A stretch of DNA of 64,000 nt from Echinococcus granulosus (lineage: Eukaryota > Platyhelminthes > Cestoda > Cyclophyllidea > Taeniidae): assembly GCF_000524195.1 (NCBI RefSeq), contig NW_020170399.1:7207-71206 (forward strand), read 5' to 3'. How positions within the stretch are numbered: the stretch's first letter is position 1; each line of letters starts with the position of its first letter. The position numbers and the translations under genes are program-made. The notes under the pieces were generated by a model that was not told where the DNA came from, searched no databases, and saw nothing but the letters and a program-made list of their open reading frames with translations. Of this stretch, positions 1-11,740 are shown piece by piece.

Positions 1-980
1 AGCACAACTGAAACTGCATTTTTGGAATATAAATTCTTGCTAGAGTCACCCATACTGCAGAGATTTGATGAAGCATAGACTGCAAACGCACCTTAATGCT
101 TGTGTAATTTGAGAGGTTGCTCCACGGTCTTATTTCTTGTAATTGCAATCAGAGCGCTACTAAATAGGTAGTAATCTTCTAACTCTATGTGATAGAAGAA
201 GACTTTTTGCCTCAAACTTATAGATTTGTCACCATAGAGGTCGATTTTAACCATTCCAACATGCAATCCAATTTCTGGTTCCATGAACAATTGGTGGAAC
301 TGTATGAGATGGGCATTAGCCGTAAATTTCCACCTAGTGTCATCCAGTTTTTGTGGATTTATAAGTGTTTTTACTTAGCCCTTGCTTCAATCCTTTCACA
401 GTATAGCCGAAAAGCTGTAACTGGTCGTGTGCTACCGCAAGTTTCACCTCGAAACTGCATTGTTTACATAAATGTATTCACTTTCATAACTTTTACACCT
501 GGATGGGATGTCCTACCCATAATAAATCAAGAACAATCTGAATAATTGCTGATATGATGACCACCTTGTAATGGCCACCCTTCTCGACTAGCCTACAAAA
601 TTTTAGTGGACAACTTCATAAAATACCACTTCTGTCTGAACCGGTCTTTACAGCCGCTGTCATGCCGCCCTTCACCCAAATGTTAACTACAGATGGATGT
701 TGGATGAGTAACTTAAATTACCCCTGGGGCATGAGATTTCTTGCTCGAAAGGTTGAATTGAAAGACCTGAACTACTGGCAATTAGTTTCATTAGGATAAA
801 CTTTCCCTCAGGCTGTCTACAATAAAGTAAACTTAGAAGGAGAAAAAGGAGAAAAGGTTGTGATGGCAGTTAGCTACCCAAAATATTGTTTAGGGCAATG
901 GTGAAAGTAATTACAAGGTGGATGGTGTTTGTGAAGGGATGTGACAGTATTACTGGTGCACACAAATGGTGCGATGTGAC
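1..980. other. No supported feature
   Basis: Only short overlapping open frames on both strands without recognisable motifs. Confidence 0.5.
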
Positions 981-3202
981 AAAGTGGACTTGCCCACCCT
1001 TTAACATAAACAGTCACATGGGGAAGAGTTCGTTATATTTCGCATCTACCAACCTGATAGTACTTTGCTTGACACATAGCTGTTACTTCCTTCCCGTTCC
1101 ACTGAGCCGTTACCACATCGGAAACAAATTTTTCATAAAGGGTAGAGCATCATAATTGGTGAAACCACAACCGAGGCTCCAATTTTATTGCCTGCATTTG
1201 GTACCTCAAATTGATCCCTTCTGTCGCTTTTGTGATTAAAAAAAAGTAATAATAGGTTAAAGATTCCTAGTCAAGAGGATTACCAAACAGCAAGTGAGCC
1301 ACTATTAACCACCACAAATTGGTGTTCGTCGGGAGAATGATCATATATACTGGTAATATTAATACATACGATCATATATTAGAGTTCCCCGAGGGTCGAA
1401 TTTAAGACAAGTTTTCCATTCTTTTAAGAAGGAGCAAACATTCTATTATTAATCAAATGTACGTTGAAATATCCACTGAAACAGCATGTGTTACCTTCAA
1501 TGTCTTCGTCCTTACCGAATTTGCAATTAACTTTGCCCTTTACGTGATGCGATTTAAACAAATACAATTTGGACTTTATAGGAATAAAAAGCCAACTTCT
1601 CCACAAAATTGGTTGTAATTGGGTGCAACACTTTAACCTGTCTTAGGACCTCTGTAATTACACAAGCACTAAAGTAGTCGACCCAATGAGCCATGAAGTG
1701 GATGTGTTTGAAGATGGCCCAGGCCTCGCCTGTTGCGAATACCTCGGTGAGGGCACCTTGAACTCGGTAATCATAGTTCATCTTTTAAATTCACAGAAAA
1801 CTCGTTTACATGAATTTGTGCAAGGCTTAATTTCAATCTACTCCCGGTTAAATTTATCCCTATCGGATCAACTTTATGGCACTTCTCACAACTTAATCAT
1901 TTTAGCTATACAGAGGTATGGGATTTTAAGAAAAACTTCGGATTTAGGTGTAATTCGAAAACCTGTGAATAAAGCAAAACGCTAAAATAGTCTTAACGTT
2001 AAATTTCTGAACTTAAATAACATAAGACCTTCCTTTCAACAAACAAATTGGCTGCATTTACCATCGGCGATTGGAAGTGCCTGCATGAATGATATATTTC
2101 TCTTTATTTTTGGCAAAATAAGCCCTGCGAATGAGCCGGCATTCAAACATTTAAATGGATAATTCGCACCTGAATAAGGTTAGTGTGAGCGGACAATACT
2201 TGTAGGCCCAATTTTTCCTACGCACTTCCGTTTCTTCAACTCAGAGTGTCATCGTTGAGGCAACTCGAGGACCAAAATGAACCCTCAAAGGCTAGCCTAC
2301 TTTGTATTCAACCTTTTCATTGGTAAAGCGAAAAAGCCGTGAAAATCTTGAGGGATTCCACAGAAGTTTAGTCAGAGGTCTGGTAGAGTGGGAATGCTTT
2401 TCCGCATAACTTGAAAGCATCAAAAAATAAATGAAGCACCTATCAGGTAGAGAGTTCCAGACTTCTCGTTGTTTGCTGGTAACGATAAGAAATACCCACT
2501 TGTGGCATGCAAATAGGTGTTGTAGTTCATCTCCTCATCAGAAATGCCTTAACCACTGGAGACGATTATCTGATGCCCTTCCATTAAAACGCATGTCAAT
2601 GTCAGTAACTTTGTTTTCATTTTTGCGTGAGGTTATTAGATGATCAGGTAAGTTGGACGCATCCAATTTTCGTAACCTTATTTCCATTTAGCGCTTTAAG
2701 TCGACTCGGCCTGCAAATTTAAAGAGTGCATTATTCATTTCTCCATTTTCTTAGCTAATTCTTTTCTACGGCTAAAATAAATACCTCAAAGAGGCAACAA
2801 GTTGGCAATTGTCCTTTCCAATGTGGCAATGGGAAAAGAAAGCTGTCTGGTGATTATCTGCCTCAGGAGTGATTTGAATCAGGTTTGAATGTTTAAAAAA
2901 TTGACTTCCTTAGGTTCCAAACCACTGCATTTGCTTTAAAAAGAGTATTCTATAATAACTTAGGAGGTAGGTAATTAGGTGGGCTTTACCTAAAGTGATT
3001 ACAACAATCAAATTTCCCGCCATCGACTATGTAAGTCGGAGATAGACCATGAGAACACTTCCCTTGGGTCCCACTGCAGAATGTTTGCATTTCCATTAGA
3101 TAAACACTAACAGCTGCAATAATTTTTTTACGAAATCATTCCCTTGAGGGCTGTACTGGGTGATGAAATATATCTTAAATTTATTTGCGTTCGTTTCCGC
3201 AG

Positions 3203-3300
3203 GTTACTTCGGCAGGTGTATGCAGTCAAGCTGCTGAAGTTGGACATCATAATCCATAATCATAATCTTGATTGGTGTACCAAGAGTCCCATCCAGATCA
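3203..3300 (+). pseudogene. Relic 3: ATP-lysine exon, internally deleted
   Basis: The acceptor cgtttccgcag is followed by GTTACTTCGGCAG, then VYAVKLLKLDIIIHNHN. This aligns with [18 protein letters not shown] of relic 1. About 20 bases coding for HRNTDE are lost. The ATP-binding Lys is kept, but the helix C Glu region (VEKR) is not. It is the 5'-most kinase exon of the plus-strand relic. Confidence 0.7.
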
Positions 3301-5834
3301 AGGTAATGCTTGGCGATGAATGCTTCATGTTGAGGTCATGAATAATATATACCGAAACTGTGTTTAAAGGAGTCCCAGTTCCACCTGAAGGGAGCACTTG
3401 TGACGCTGCTTTTAGTTATATCCAATCATTCATAAAGCATAAAGTTTGCAGCGTTTCTGCTAGTCTAAGTTAAGTTTTGCTTAGTTTCTTACACTAACAA
3501 GCTCCTTGATTGACTTACATGATCGCCATCATCCCTTTCACATTCCATGATGTCCGATGCTCGCAGTCTTTTAGAAATGACAAAAATGACATACACGAGA
3601 GCAAATTTGTTGGGAAATTATACTAAATCAGAACAAGGCATGACTGCTCCTGAAATAGTAATTAAGCATTGGGACCGCATTGCTTTCACCAAACTTATCA
3701 GTGTTTTAACGCTCAACTTGTGTCACAGTCCTTGAAATGCCTACATTAGGATGAGTAAATGACCAACTTTGCTGTAAATCATGAACAAACCGTTGAGTAG
3801 TTGATGTCTACCCTAAAAAATTGGTGATGCATCCAACAGGTGCCCAATACTGTCCTCAGGTGTAGATTAACTATCCTAACTTTGTTATTACAGGTCAGAC
3901 ATCACCATGTGGCCACTTGAAATTGCTTTATTTTGAAAGAATTAACTGCTTCCAATAGCAAGTATATGTTAATGTGACACTTTCTCGGGTGTTCCCAAGA
4001 AAATACAGGCATGGTTCTCATGTTACAAGCTGGTTAACTGTGTGTGAATTAATTTCGTTCACTTGTATTGTCTTGATTAAAGGGAGAAAATATGCTCCCT
4101 GCACACTGGCCACATGACAAATCGCAGTATTACAACCCATTAAATGTCAAAGTAGAGCAAATTCATTTCAGTTTAATGGACACTGCTTTCGGTGCAAGGG
4201 GTGTTAGTATCACACATACACCAAGAGGGTACGTTGCAAGCCAATCTTGGATTAGAGGTATCCATGGCTGTGGAATCCGTTGAAAATAAGCCAGTGCTCA
4301 GCAGTCCTCCGAATCAGACCAAATGCTTAGCACTGTGAAATAATCCTTCTGATCAATCTCCACACTTCATCAAAACCATTTGATAAGGGCAAAATAGGGA
4401 ACCACATACTTCGGGGTCAGGCTAGTATTTTTTAATTAGGACCTAATTGAGTAATGGTAAATGAGGCCTATGAATTGCATTACTTAAACGCAAAAAAATC
4501 GTGCTAAAACAAATTTGGGAAGTGAAACATTGACATTAGAATTGCGGAAATGAGCTTCCTGCTGATGTATGGTCGTCTTTCCTCATAGAAAAGCGATTTG
4601 GTTAGCCTTAACTAGGCGATTAGCGGCGTAATCCAAGCAACGTACTATCCTACCGCCTCAATTTATCCTCATTGCTAGGGCGACGCAGGTTTAATGGGAG
4701 CAGACTTGAGATTGGTAGTAGAATGAACTCTGAGAAGGAGTGCTGCATTGTGCAAATCAGCCATAGAATTCCGAAATAAAACAGTTAATTATAAGTCCAT
4801 TACTTGACTTAACTTTGGTAAAAGACTTCGTAAGTGGTCTATTCAAGATCCACGATTCCACTCTTGAGAGCCGAATAGCAAAATATTCCTTCTTCATTCC
4901 ATGTATTATCATGATTCCTGTCGAAATCACCTATTCTGACCAGGTACTTCTAGCGTATCTAAAAGTGTTCCCATTTTTGTTTTTCATTTTAACTGTTTTC
5001 AACTCATGCATTGTGATAAAAGAGAATATTTTCTGTGCAAAGGCGGTACTTGCCAAAGGTGACATAGAAGGTTTAGATGAGGCAGGGCTGGAATGACTCA
5101 GTGCTGCGACCAAATCCACCGTCTGAAGACACTTAGGTGATCTTCATGGACAATAAAGGATGTGATGAAATAGTGAGCTGGAAGTTAAGGTGTTCTGATG
5201 CATAAGCTAACCGCCACGCACTACATTTTATAAAAAATTATAGTATAGAACTGCTGATAAAATTTTTTATCGTAAATACAGCCTTGTTTCTGATTGTCTT
5301 TTGTTCTGGTAAATGCACATCAAAGTTGCTCTCGTTTTTTACGCCCCTATTTCAATTTCGGTAACTAGGAGAAAGTAAGTTGCTGTGCAATTCGGGACCA
5401 CATACTCCCAAGTGGAACTGACTTTTGGCGCCTCAGTTAAGATTCTAACAAACTGGGGTGCTGTGAATCATTCCTACGAATCTAGAAGCACTCACCTCGA
5501 ATAACCAGAGAACGCTGCCAAAATCTTTTAAACGGGTAATTTAACCCGCCTGAAATGGGAAAAATGTTTCATGCAGGGTGAGAAAAGATTTCACAGGAGA
5601 ATAAATTCTACGACTAAAAAAGGAGATGTTAAAGAATCCAACACCTCGAACAACTCTTGAGTCGACCTTTGGCAAAATGTCTACCACCGTTTGACAAAGC
5701 ATCGACTGAAACTGCAAATCAAAAGTTAAGGGTTTCAGGGAGTCACACTACGTATGTCTACATCAAGTAGAGGTGGAAATTCGGGCACAGGTGGACACGA
5801 TTAGCCTCACACTTGTTAAAACTACATTTACTAC

Positions 5835-5942
5835 TTTCAGGCTGAAAATACACAAGAGGCTTTCAAATCAAAAGTGACTTACCCAGGTTCGCCCCTCTGC
5901 ACAGCAACTGCCATTGTGACTGCTACTGCCATGAAAAAGTGA
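5835..5942 (+). other. Conserved 108-nt open frame, copy 1
   Basis: Reads FQAENTQEAFKSKVTYP then GSPLCTATAIVTATAMKK and TGA. It aligns without gaps, and with the same stop position, to the copy at 34,184-34,077. FQAENxxE is reminiscent of the strand F end of an I-set immunoglobulin domain, but the usual Cys is absent and I do not claim that family. It lies in sense orientation between kinase relic exons. Confidence 0.35.
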
Positions 5943-6876
5943 ACACATTCTTCCTAGCAAACCCAAATCCAGTCACTGTTGTTGATTGTTTTTTCGCCTA
6001 AGCCTTACTCAGTATGAAGTATGACTGGTTTGTACCCAGAATGCATAACTGCATTTTGTTGGGAACTGAAGCTGCTTGTAGTTGCAATTGGAACAAGTTT
6101 ACCAGTAGGGACTGTTCTTACTTCCACCTTATACCTTTTACGCAATGGCAGCATACTTCCACAAGCTAGAAACAAACAGTAGCTGGTGCCACATAATCCA
6201 AGCGCATTATAATTATTGTGATGGTGAAAGGCGGTACATAAAAACAGGAGCGAATTCAAAAAGAATAATGATTTAAAGCAGGACGACCTGGTGTAGTTGA
6301 ATGCCAGTATTACCTCAGTTATTTACAGTTTAAAAATGTCGTGCGTTGCAGGTTATACAAAGGTTTTGAGGTGGTGATGAAGTCTTCTCAATTTGGGCTA
6401 AAATTGGCTCATATCCAGTGGGTTACAGCCAAAGTTTTCAATTAGACATGCCATAACTTGGGGTTGAAATGGATTAGTTCCAATACGGATGTTGCCTTTG
6501 TGACGATTAGCTGATGGTCAATTGTAATTACCGTGTTTACCAACACTGCGCTGTTGTGTTTCAACCACCTGAAACAATTTGCTAAATTAAGGAACTTAAA
6601 TGAGTTCTCTCTCCAAAGTTTGCTATCAAGACCGTGGATAGTAAACCTTGTTTGCATCTGTAGTACAGGTATAAACTATGATGTGTGAGTTAGGATAAAC
6701 TCAAAAGAAGGAGCACCTCCAGCTATAAATGCCTGCAACTGTTTCTACTGCTCAAAGATTAGTCTGGCACAACTCGATTTAGGCCCGAGGAAAGAATGTT
6801 CGTGAAACTGGCAAATTTGGACAAGTGATTGGAACAATCGAAGTAAGTCCGTCCCTGTTTCCCTGTAAGGAATCAC

Positions 6877-6977
6877 CTGCAAAAGGAATTGGTTGAGCAG
6901 GTGTCTAATAATTCATGGGTAGTGCAGGCAAGCAGAACTGTGAACGCAGCATGTTTTGTCTCTGCATCACTAACAGC
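6877..6977 (-). CDS. Unidentified 101-nt exon-like segment, copy 1
   Basis: Flanked by acceptor acgtcag and donor CAG|gtgatt. The 33 codons are open: AVSDAETKHAAFTVLLAC then TTHELLDTCSTNSFC. It has the same length and frame as copies at 29,043-29,143 and 41,648-41,748. It lies antisense to the kinase relic, between the ATP-lysine and activation-loop exons, as copy 3 does in relic 2. I do not recognise the family. It could be an exon of a gene nested in the PKC intron, or of a mobile element. Confidence 0.4.
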
Positions 6978-9062
6978 CTGACGTGAAAAAGTCGCCTTTG
7001 CAGACGGAACTGGAGGTAAAATTTAGTAAGCCATCACAGTGCAAATTAGCGGCTATATTGCTATAACTTCAAAACTCTTCAGTGACTTTTTTCTTTATGC
7101 AATCATTCGTATTGTTTAAGTGTGAAATTGCTCCTTCGATCTCTTTATCATGCTTGTTCTTTACCCGTGGTTTTACCCACTGCAATATTTCGTGGGGATG
7201 GTTTAAATGGATTTTTCTTTAGAAGAAAATTTGGTACACGAAACCCTCTCTTTAATTTTGCCAAAAAGGATTTGCATCAGACTAAAATAGAATTGTCATT
7301 GATTACTTCTTTTTCAAGAAGAATTTGCAATCTCTTTTAAGAATAGGAAACGAAGTTGGAAGGTAGCAGAAAATCATGGCGGAAGATGCATTACTGATGT
7401 ACAGAGGAGCAGAGGCTATCGGCACGGCCCAAAGTCAATACTGGCAAACAGGAATGCAATGACGGAGCCTTGACTATCCGCTTAGGCAAAATGCAGAGTT
7501 AAACACTCAAAAAACATGAGTACGTCTTTGTTGGAAAATATGAGGCTCCCCAAATTACCGATCACTTTGTGCCTTAATACCATCGTGCCTGGAGTAACTA
7601 CTGTAATTTCAGTAGTTAAATCAAGCTTCGACGAATCTCCGTAAAAGGGGTACTACATGCAAGCTTTTCAAAATTACGGATTAATTGTGAAATAAGTAGT
7701 AATCGGTGTATATTTTACTGGTACAGTTCACAAAATATGCCAACTTGCATACTTTGCGAAATCTTCCCTGGTTGCTAATCTGACTACCAAGTAACAACTA
7801 TTTACTGAAAATTACTCCATCTGTAAACTCCAAGCTTGGGGCTAGAGTAAACGATTGCCTTACGAATCACCCTGTGATCGCTGACTGTTGCTATCAGAAA
7901 ATGGTTGTTTGGTTTATAAGGATAGAATATGCATTTTTTTGGTACCACACTAGTTCTCTTGAAGGACCTATTATGCATCTGCATGGAGTCCGTTAACGGT
8001 GACGATATGATGTGCTTGAAATATTGAAATGCTGATATTTTGTTTTATACCATTAAGAGCAACACGCTTTAGAGATTTAACACCATCCGGTATAGTGCTT
8101 TATAAATTTGCCTCAGATTATTTCAGAGGAATTGCTTAAACCGCTAGTGTTTGTGTATCATAACAAGCGATAAACAACCTCGCAATGAGTAAACTTCTTT
8201 ATGGTAGACAAGTTGTCAAATGTCACTAATATTCAGAGGTTGCACAAGCATGTCCAAACAGTAGCTCATCTGTCATGGTAGATTAACTGGTGATCTGGGC
8301 TGACACACACACACGACAGCGCAGCGCCAAAGTTTTGTGTCCATCACATGATAACATCTTTATGTACTCGTGTTCCCCTATGCAGTAACGACATTAAGGA
8401 TCACTCTCCACTCTAATCCCAGAAATTTAGCTAATCTCAGCACTGCTTTGAGAGAGACCTGTAAGCATGAATTATTAAGTTGACTGGGCCAGTTCCACCA
8501 TGTAAGTGGGGGCAGGGGCCTACGCCAAAGCAACAACACTCCATCCAAATGTGAAGTTCATGGGAAGTACCTACGACAATGATTTTACTTTAGTTTAGGT
8601 ATTAGGTCCTCAATTTTCCACATATTTTTACTTGACAAGTACATCCCATCCTCTTTGAGTAGTTGCAGCTTCATTTTAGCGTGGATTGGACAGGTAGAAA
8701 ACATACCACAAAGTGAATATTCTGTGATGATTAAAGTTACATATTTTAGTACTTGAGTAAAATGCGCAGTTGATGATACCAATTGTGACCAAGTGCATTG
8801 CGTCTGGGATTTCGCATTTAGCATTCGTTGTAGTAACATAATGAATCGAACTCATTTTAGAAATCCAAAATTATCCCACTCTTCTTTTCCTTCTAGTGTA
8901 AGGCAACTTTTAATACTTTAAACAAACGTTAAAGCCGCGTTGTGTATAGACCTTGAAGATTTTACCCCAGTAGGATATCACAAATTAAAACGAATTTCAG
9001 TGTGTCAACCGTGAAAAGCAAACATTACGATTCAGGGTGCAAGTGTGGTTTCCTCGACATGC

Positions 9063-9216
9063 AGGGACCTAAAGCTTGACAGCATATTTCTTGACTTTGA
9101 AGGTTATATAAAACTGATCGATTTTGAACTGTGCAAAGACGAAAATTGTTGGAGCGGATAAAACCGAAGCCTTCTACAGAACCCTCATTTTGATGGCGCT
9201 TAATGTGGTTGAAACT
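9063..9216 (+). pseudogene. Relic 3: first activation-loop exon (CRDLKLDSIFLDFEGYIK)
   Basis: An acceptor-like ttcctcgacatgcag leads into RDLKLDSIFLDFEGYIKLID then FELCKDENCWSG and a TAA. After a +1 shift comes TEAFYRTLILMALNVVET. This matches YRDLKLDNxLLDxEGHIKxADFGxCK and TxxFCGTPDYxAPEVVET. The metal-binding Asp of DFG is kept, but DFG has become DFE, and the catalytic-loop Asn is Ser. Confidence 0.9.
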
Positions 9217-9504
9217 AGCGACTCTCTTGAGCCCTCAAGTCCTATTTAACATGATAAAGTTGCTGCATTTTTTTGACCCGACTAGCATTGCACAGATTTT
9301 ATTACCGGAAAAGAGATGTTTGGGCATTAGGTGATTTTGTCGAAATGTGGAGCCGAAAGGCATCAATTTTAAGTCAAGAGTAGATTCCTGCATCAACATT
9401 TATAACATCTCATTGCTTGCGGGTGTTCTATTTTACGCAACGCATGTTCATTTTTAATAAGCGGATGTCATTAAACAACATCTGTATTTGCTTAGGTTAA
9501 TCGG

Positions 9505-9570
9505 TGACAACCCTACGGAGCATTTGTGGAGAGGCACCAACTTGATCAAAGGTAATCGCTGGCAAGTTCG
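9505..9570 (+). pseudogene. Relic 3: first subdomain IX exon
   Basis: Reads (stop)QPYGAFVERHQLDQ then a stop, matching [11 protein letters not shown]. The Arg codon CGA has become TGA. The part after QPYGA is scrambled. It follows the activation-loop relic by about 0.3 kb, and the same pair recurs 4.4 kb further on. Confidence 0.75.
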
Positions 9571-9579
9571 TGCCATCAA

Positions 9580-11299
9580 TTACCTTCAAATGTGACAGCA
9601 AGATAATAATAGTTCTTCTGTTTACCGCAAATGATAAAATTTTACCACTGTATCCCATTATTCAAAAAACACTGACATTAATGGTAGGCATTTAAATGTA
9701 AAAGAAAGATTTGTTGAGAAATACTTTGAGCTTACACTGCTATGCTCATTTCTCTGTTGGGAATGCAATAAATTTCTGTTACGGGTCACATTATGGGATT
9801 TCTATGCGCATTTTGCTAAGCATCAACTTTCAACTCATATATCTACAACATGCATGCATTGCTGAATCATTTCCCACTCTTTGTTGGTCTAAATTACCCT
9901 CGACTTGTTACATTTAAGTGGTGTATCATAAGTATGATTGATTCCATGGTAACGCTTGGAGGTAGATCACTTTTTATCATCAGGTCGAGGCTAATGTAGT
10001 AGGGATTTGCGCCAGAAGCACCCCCATTCTCAGTTGAAGTTAGCACTTTCTGTCATGACATTCAATTTTGAAAAGTCATGCAGCCACATCAGTAAAGAAA
10101 CATTACCAGACAAGTGTTTGCACTGTTCACAAATATGAACAATTAGGACATCCCTTTGAAGCCGTTTTGCTTAAGATCTTGAACTAAGATACTGTCTGGT
10201 CAACTTTATTGAATGTCTGATTCCCCTTCTCCATTCCATCATGTCGGGTGTTCGAACGCAAATTTCAAGCACAGTATTTTAAGACGGTCTGACTAGTTGG
10301 TGCTTCGATCAGGGTTCCAACAAGATGATATGCTGTGCATAGTTCTTACGAGCCTCAAAATCGCTTGCAATTTGTCGGTCGAGAAATCCCGTTCAATTCC
10401 TGTAGGTATTTGCCTTTGTGCGTCTAAAATTATGAATAATATTTCCTGCAAAGCAGCTTTATGCTTTGCGGGAGGGTGGGTTCCGGAAAGGACAAGAAAA
10501 GTGCTAAGCAATCTGAAAATTGAAGCATTTGTAGCCATTAATCTATAAGTCTTCCTTAATCTTTCCTTTAAGAATGTGCCTATAAACGTTTGATGAAGCC
10601 TCTGTTGAACAAACATCCCCAAGCCTTTGAATCTTCAAATCTTAAGTTAAGGCTCCAGAGGGTAACAGATCTAATAGCTTCATTAAGCAAAAGTGAATCA
10701 ACGGCCACAGATCGAAATAATAAGCCCCACAATTGTCAGAATTGCACTGACTCCTTCAAGGCTAGAAATACGCAAAGGACGAACTAATGTACTGGATTTA
10801 ACTTTTTGCAAGTTTAAGAAACCCGTCGCCACGTAAACCACTTTATTTGCAACCTGGTATCTTTTGCAACTAACCCTTTATGCAATTGAAAATGCAGTTT
10901 TGAACAACTTCCCAACCATATAAATTGGTATACCTTTTGTCGCTGAAGAATCACCTTCTCTGGAGCATGTTCTCCTTAACCAACTCAAATGATCTCTCGG
11001 TAGTTTTGATTGAACCCCACGTTCTTTTAAAGAGAATTGTAATTCATATAGGAATTACGTTAAATATGCCGTTACATCTCGACCTGTCGGGCTGGAAAAC
11101 GAATTTGGAAATGGGAGGTTTTACACACGAGAGTAATTGAACGACACAATAGCACCTCAGCTTGCTATCTAGGGTAGAGAAGAATATTCAGAAATTTAGA
11201 TTAAATTTACACTTGACAGGACCAATAGCCTCAATAGTAAAGGTCGGCATCTCTTCTTACTTGCACCAGCTTTTGTTTGTAGATAAGGCTTAGTTTAGC
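9580..11299. other. No supported gene
   Basis: Two overlapping antiparallel open frames lie at 10,293-10,622 (109 codons, minus; 83 codons, plus), neither with a recognisable domain. A weak match to the start of the 108-nt frame occurs near 10,755 (SFKARNTQ then a stop). Confidence 0.45.
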
Positions 11300-11740
11300 A
11301 ACATCGGTAACATATATTTCACCTCACTCCTATGTTAACTCTCGGCTTCATTTTCAATTCGTAAATATGACTGTAGATCCTTCTGAAAAGGAAGAAATTA
11401 ATAACAGTCACATCTTGAAAGTAAGAGAAGGCATGTCTAATTAAAAGTTTGGATGCAACCTCCTAAATTCAAGTCTCTTTTAGCTTAGCTTAAAAACTTC
11501 ACCACCATGTGAGGTTTGCATTTTGCCAGCGAAGCACAGCACATAAAAACTGTGGAAAACTCAAGATTACTTTTCCATGTATCAACACCAGATCAGGCTG
11601 CACGCAAGCGTTATCCTCTTTAAGCCCACTTTGTTTGTTTAAACGGCTCTTCAACTTCGTAATCACTTTAAAAGACCTGGATTATGAGGCGCCATGCACC
11701 GTTCATTGCGGGCTAATGGAAGTTTGTGCCCTCTTTTGAT
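11300..11740 (+). repeat. Copy of the five-copy repeat in the plus-strand relic region
   Basis: Same family as 29,400-30,060. It lies on the same strand as the others although the surrounding kinase relic is inverted relative to theirs. It either moved independently or was locally inverted. Confidence 0.5.

Larger units (their letters stand above)
990..6000 (+). repeat. Duplicated block A (partner at 21.4-26.9 kb)
   Basis: Segments at 1,120-1,270, 1,440-1,800, 1,910-1,985, 2,090-2,290, 2,390-2,680, 2,820-2,930, 5,090-5,220 and 5,770-5,960 recur in the same order about 20.7-21.0 kb downstream. It contains the relic 3 ATP-lysine exon and one 108-nt frame. The open frame 1,686-1,985 is conserved in its first 37 codons at 22.56 kb (MSHEVDVFEDGPGLA against MSREVVAFEVGLGLA) and then broken. 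Confidence 0.8.
8260..9575 (+). repeat. Duplicated block B, copy 1 (activation loop plus subdomain IX)
   Basis: Shares long similarity with 12,640-14,013 (same strand) and 51,420-52,740 (inverted). For example, catggtagattaa, tttgtgtccatca and gataacatctt are matched at both ends of each copy. A short (AC)n run sits at 8,305-8,316. Carries the kinase relics at 9.06 and 9.5 kb. Confidence 0.85.

Noticed and set aside
8305..8316. Dinucleotide run as a repeat array
   Set aside because: Only about six AC units, absent from the duplicate copies; too short to annotate separately.
8585..8839. Conserved minus-strand frame shared by 8.6, 13.1 and 52.2 kb as a gene
   Set aside because: The nucleotide sequence is repeated, but the frames differ between copies through indels, so this looks like conserved intron sequence of block B.
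10293..10622. 109-codon minus-strand frame as a gene
   Set aside because: A plus-strand frame of similar length overlaps it, neither has a known motif or splice context, and such frames are expected by chance in 64 kb.
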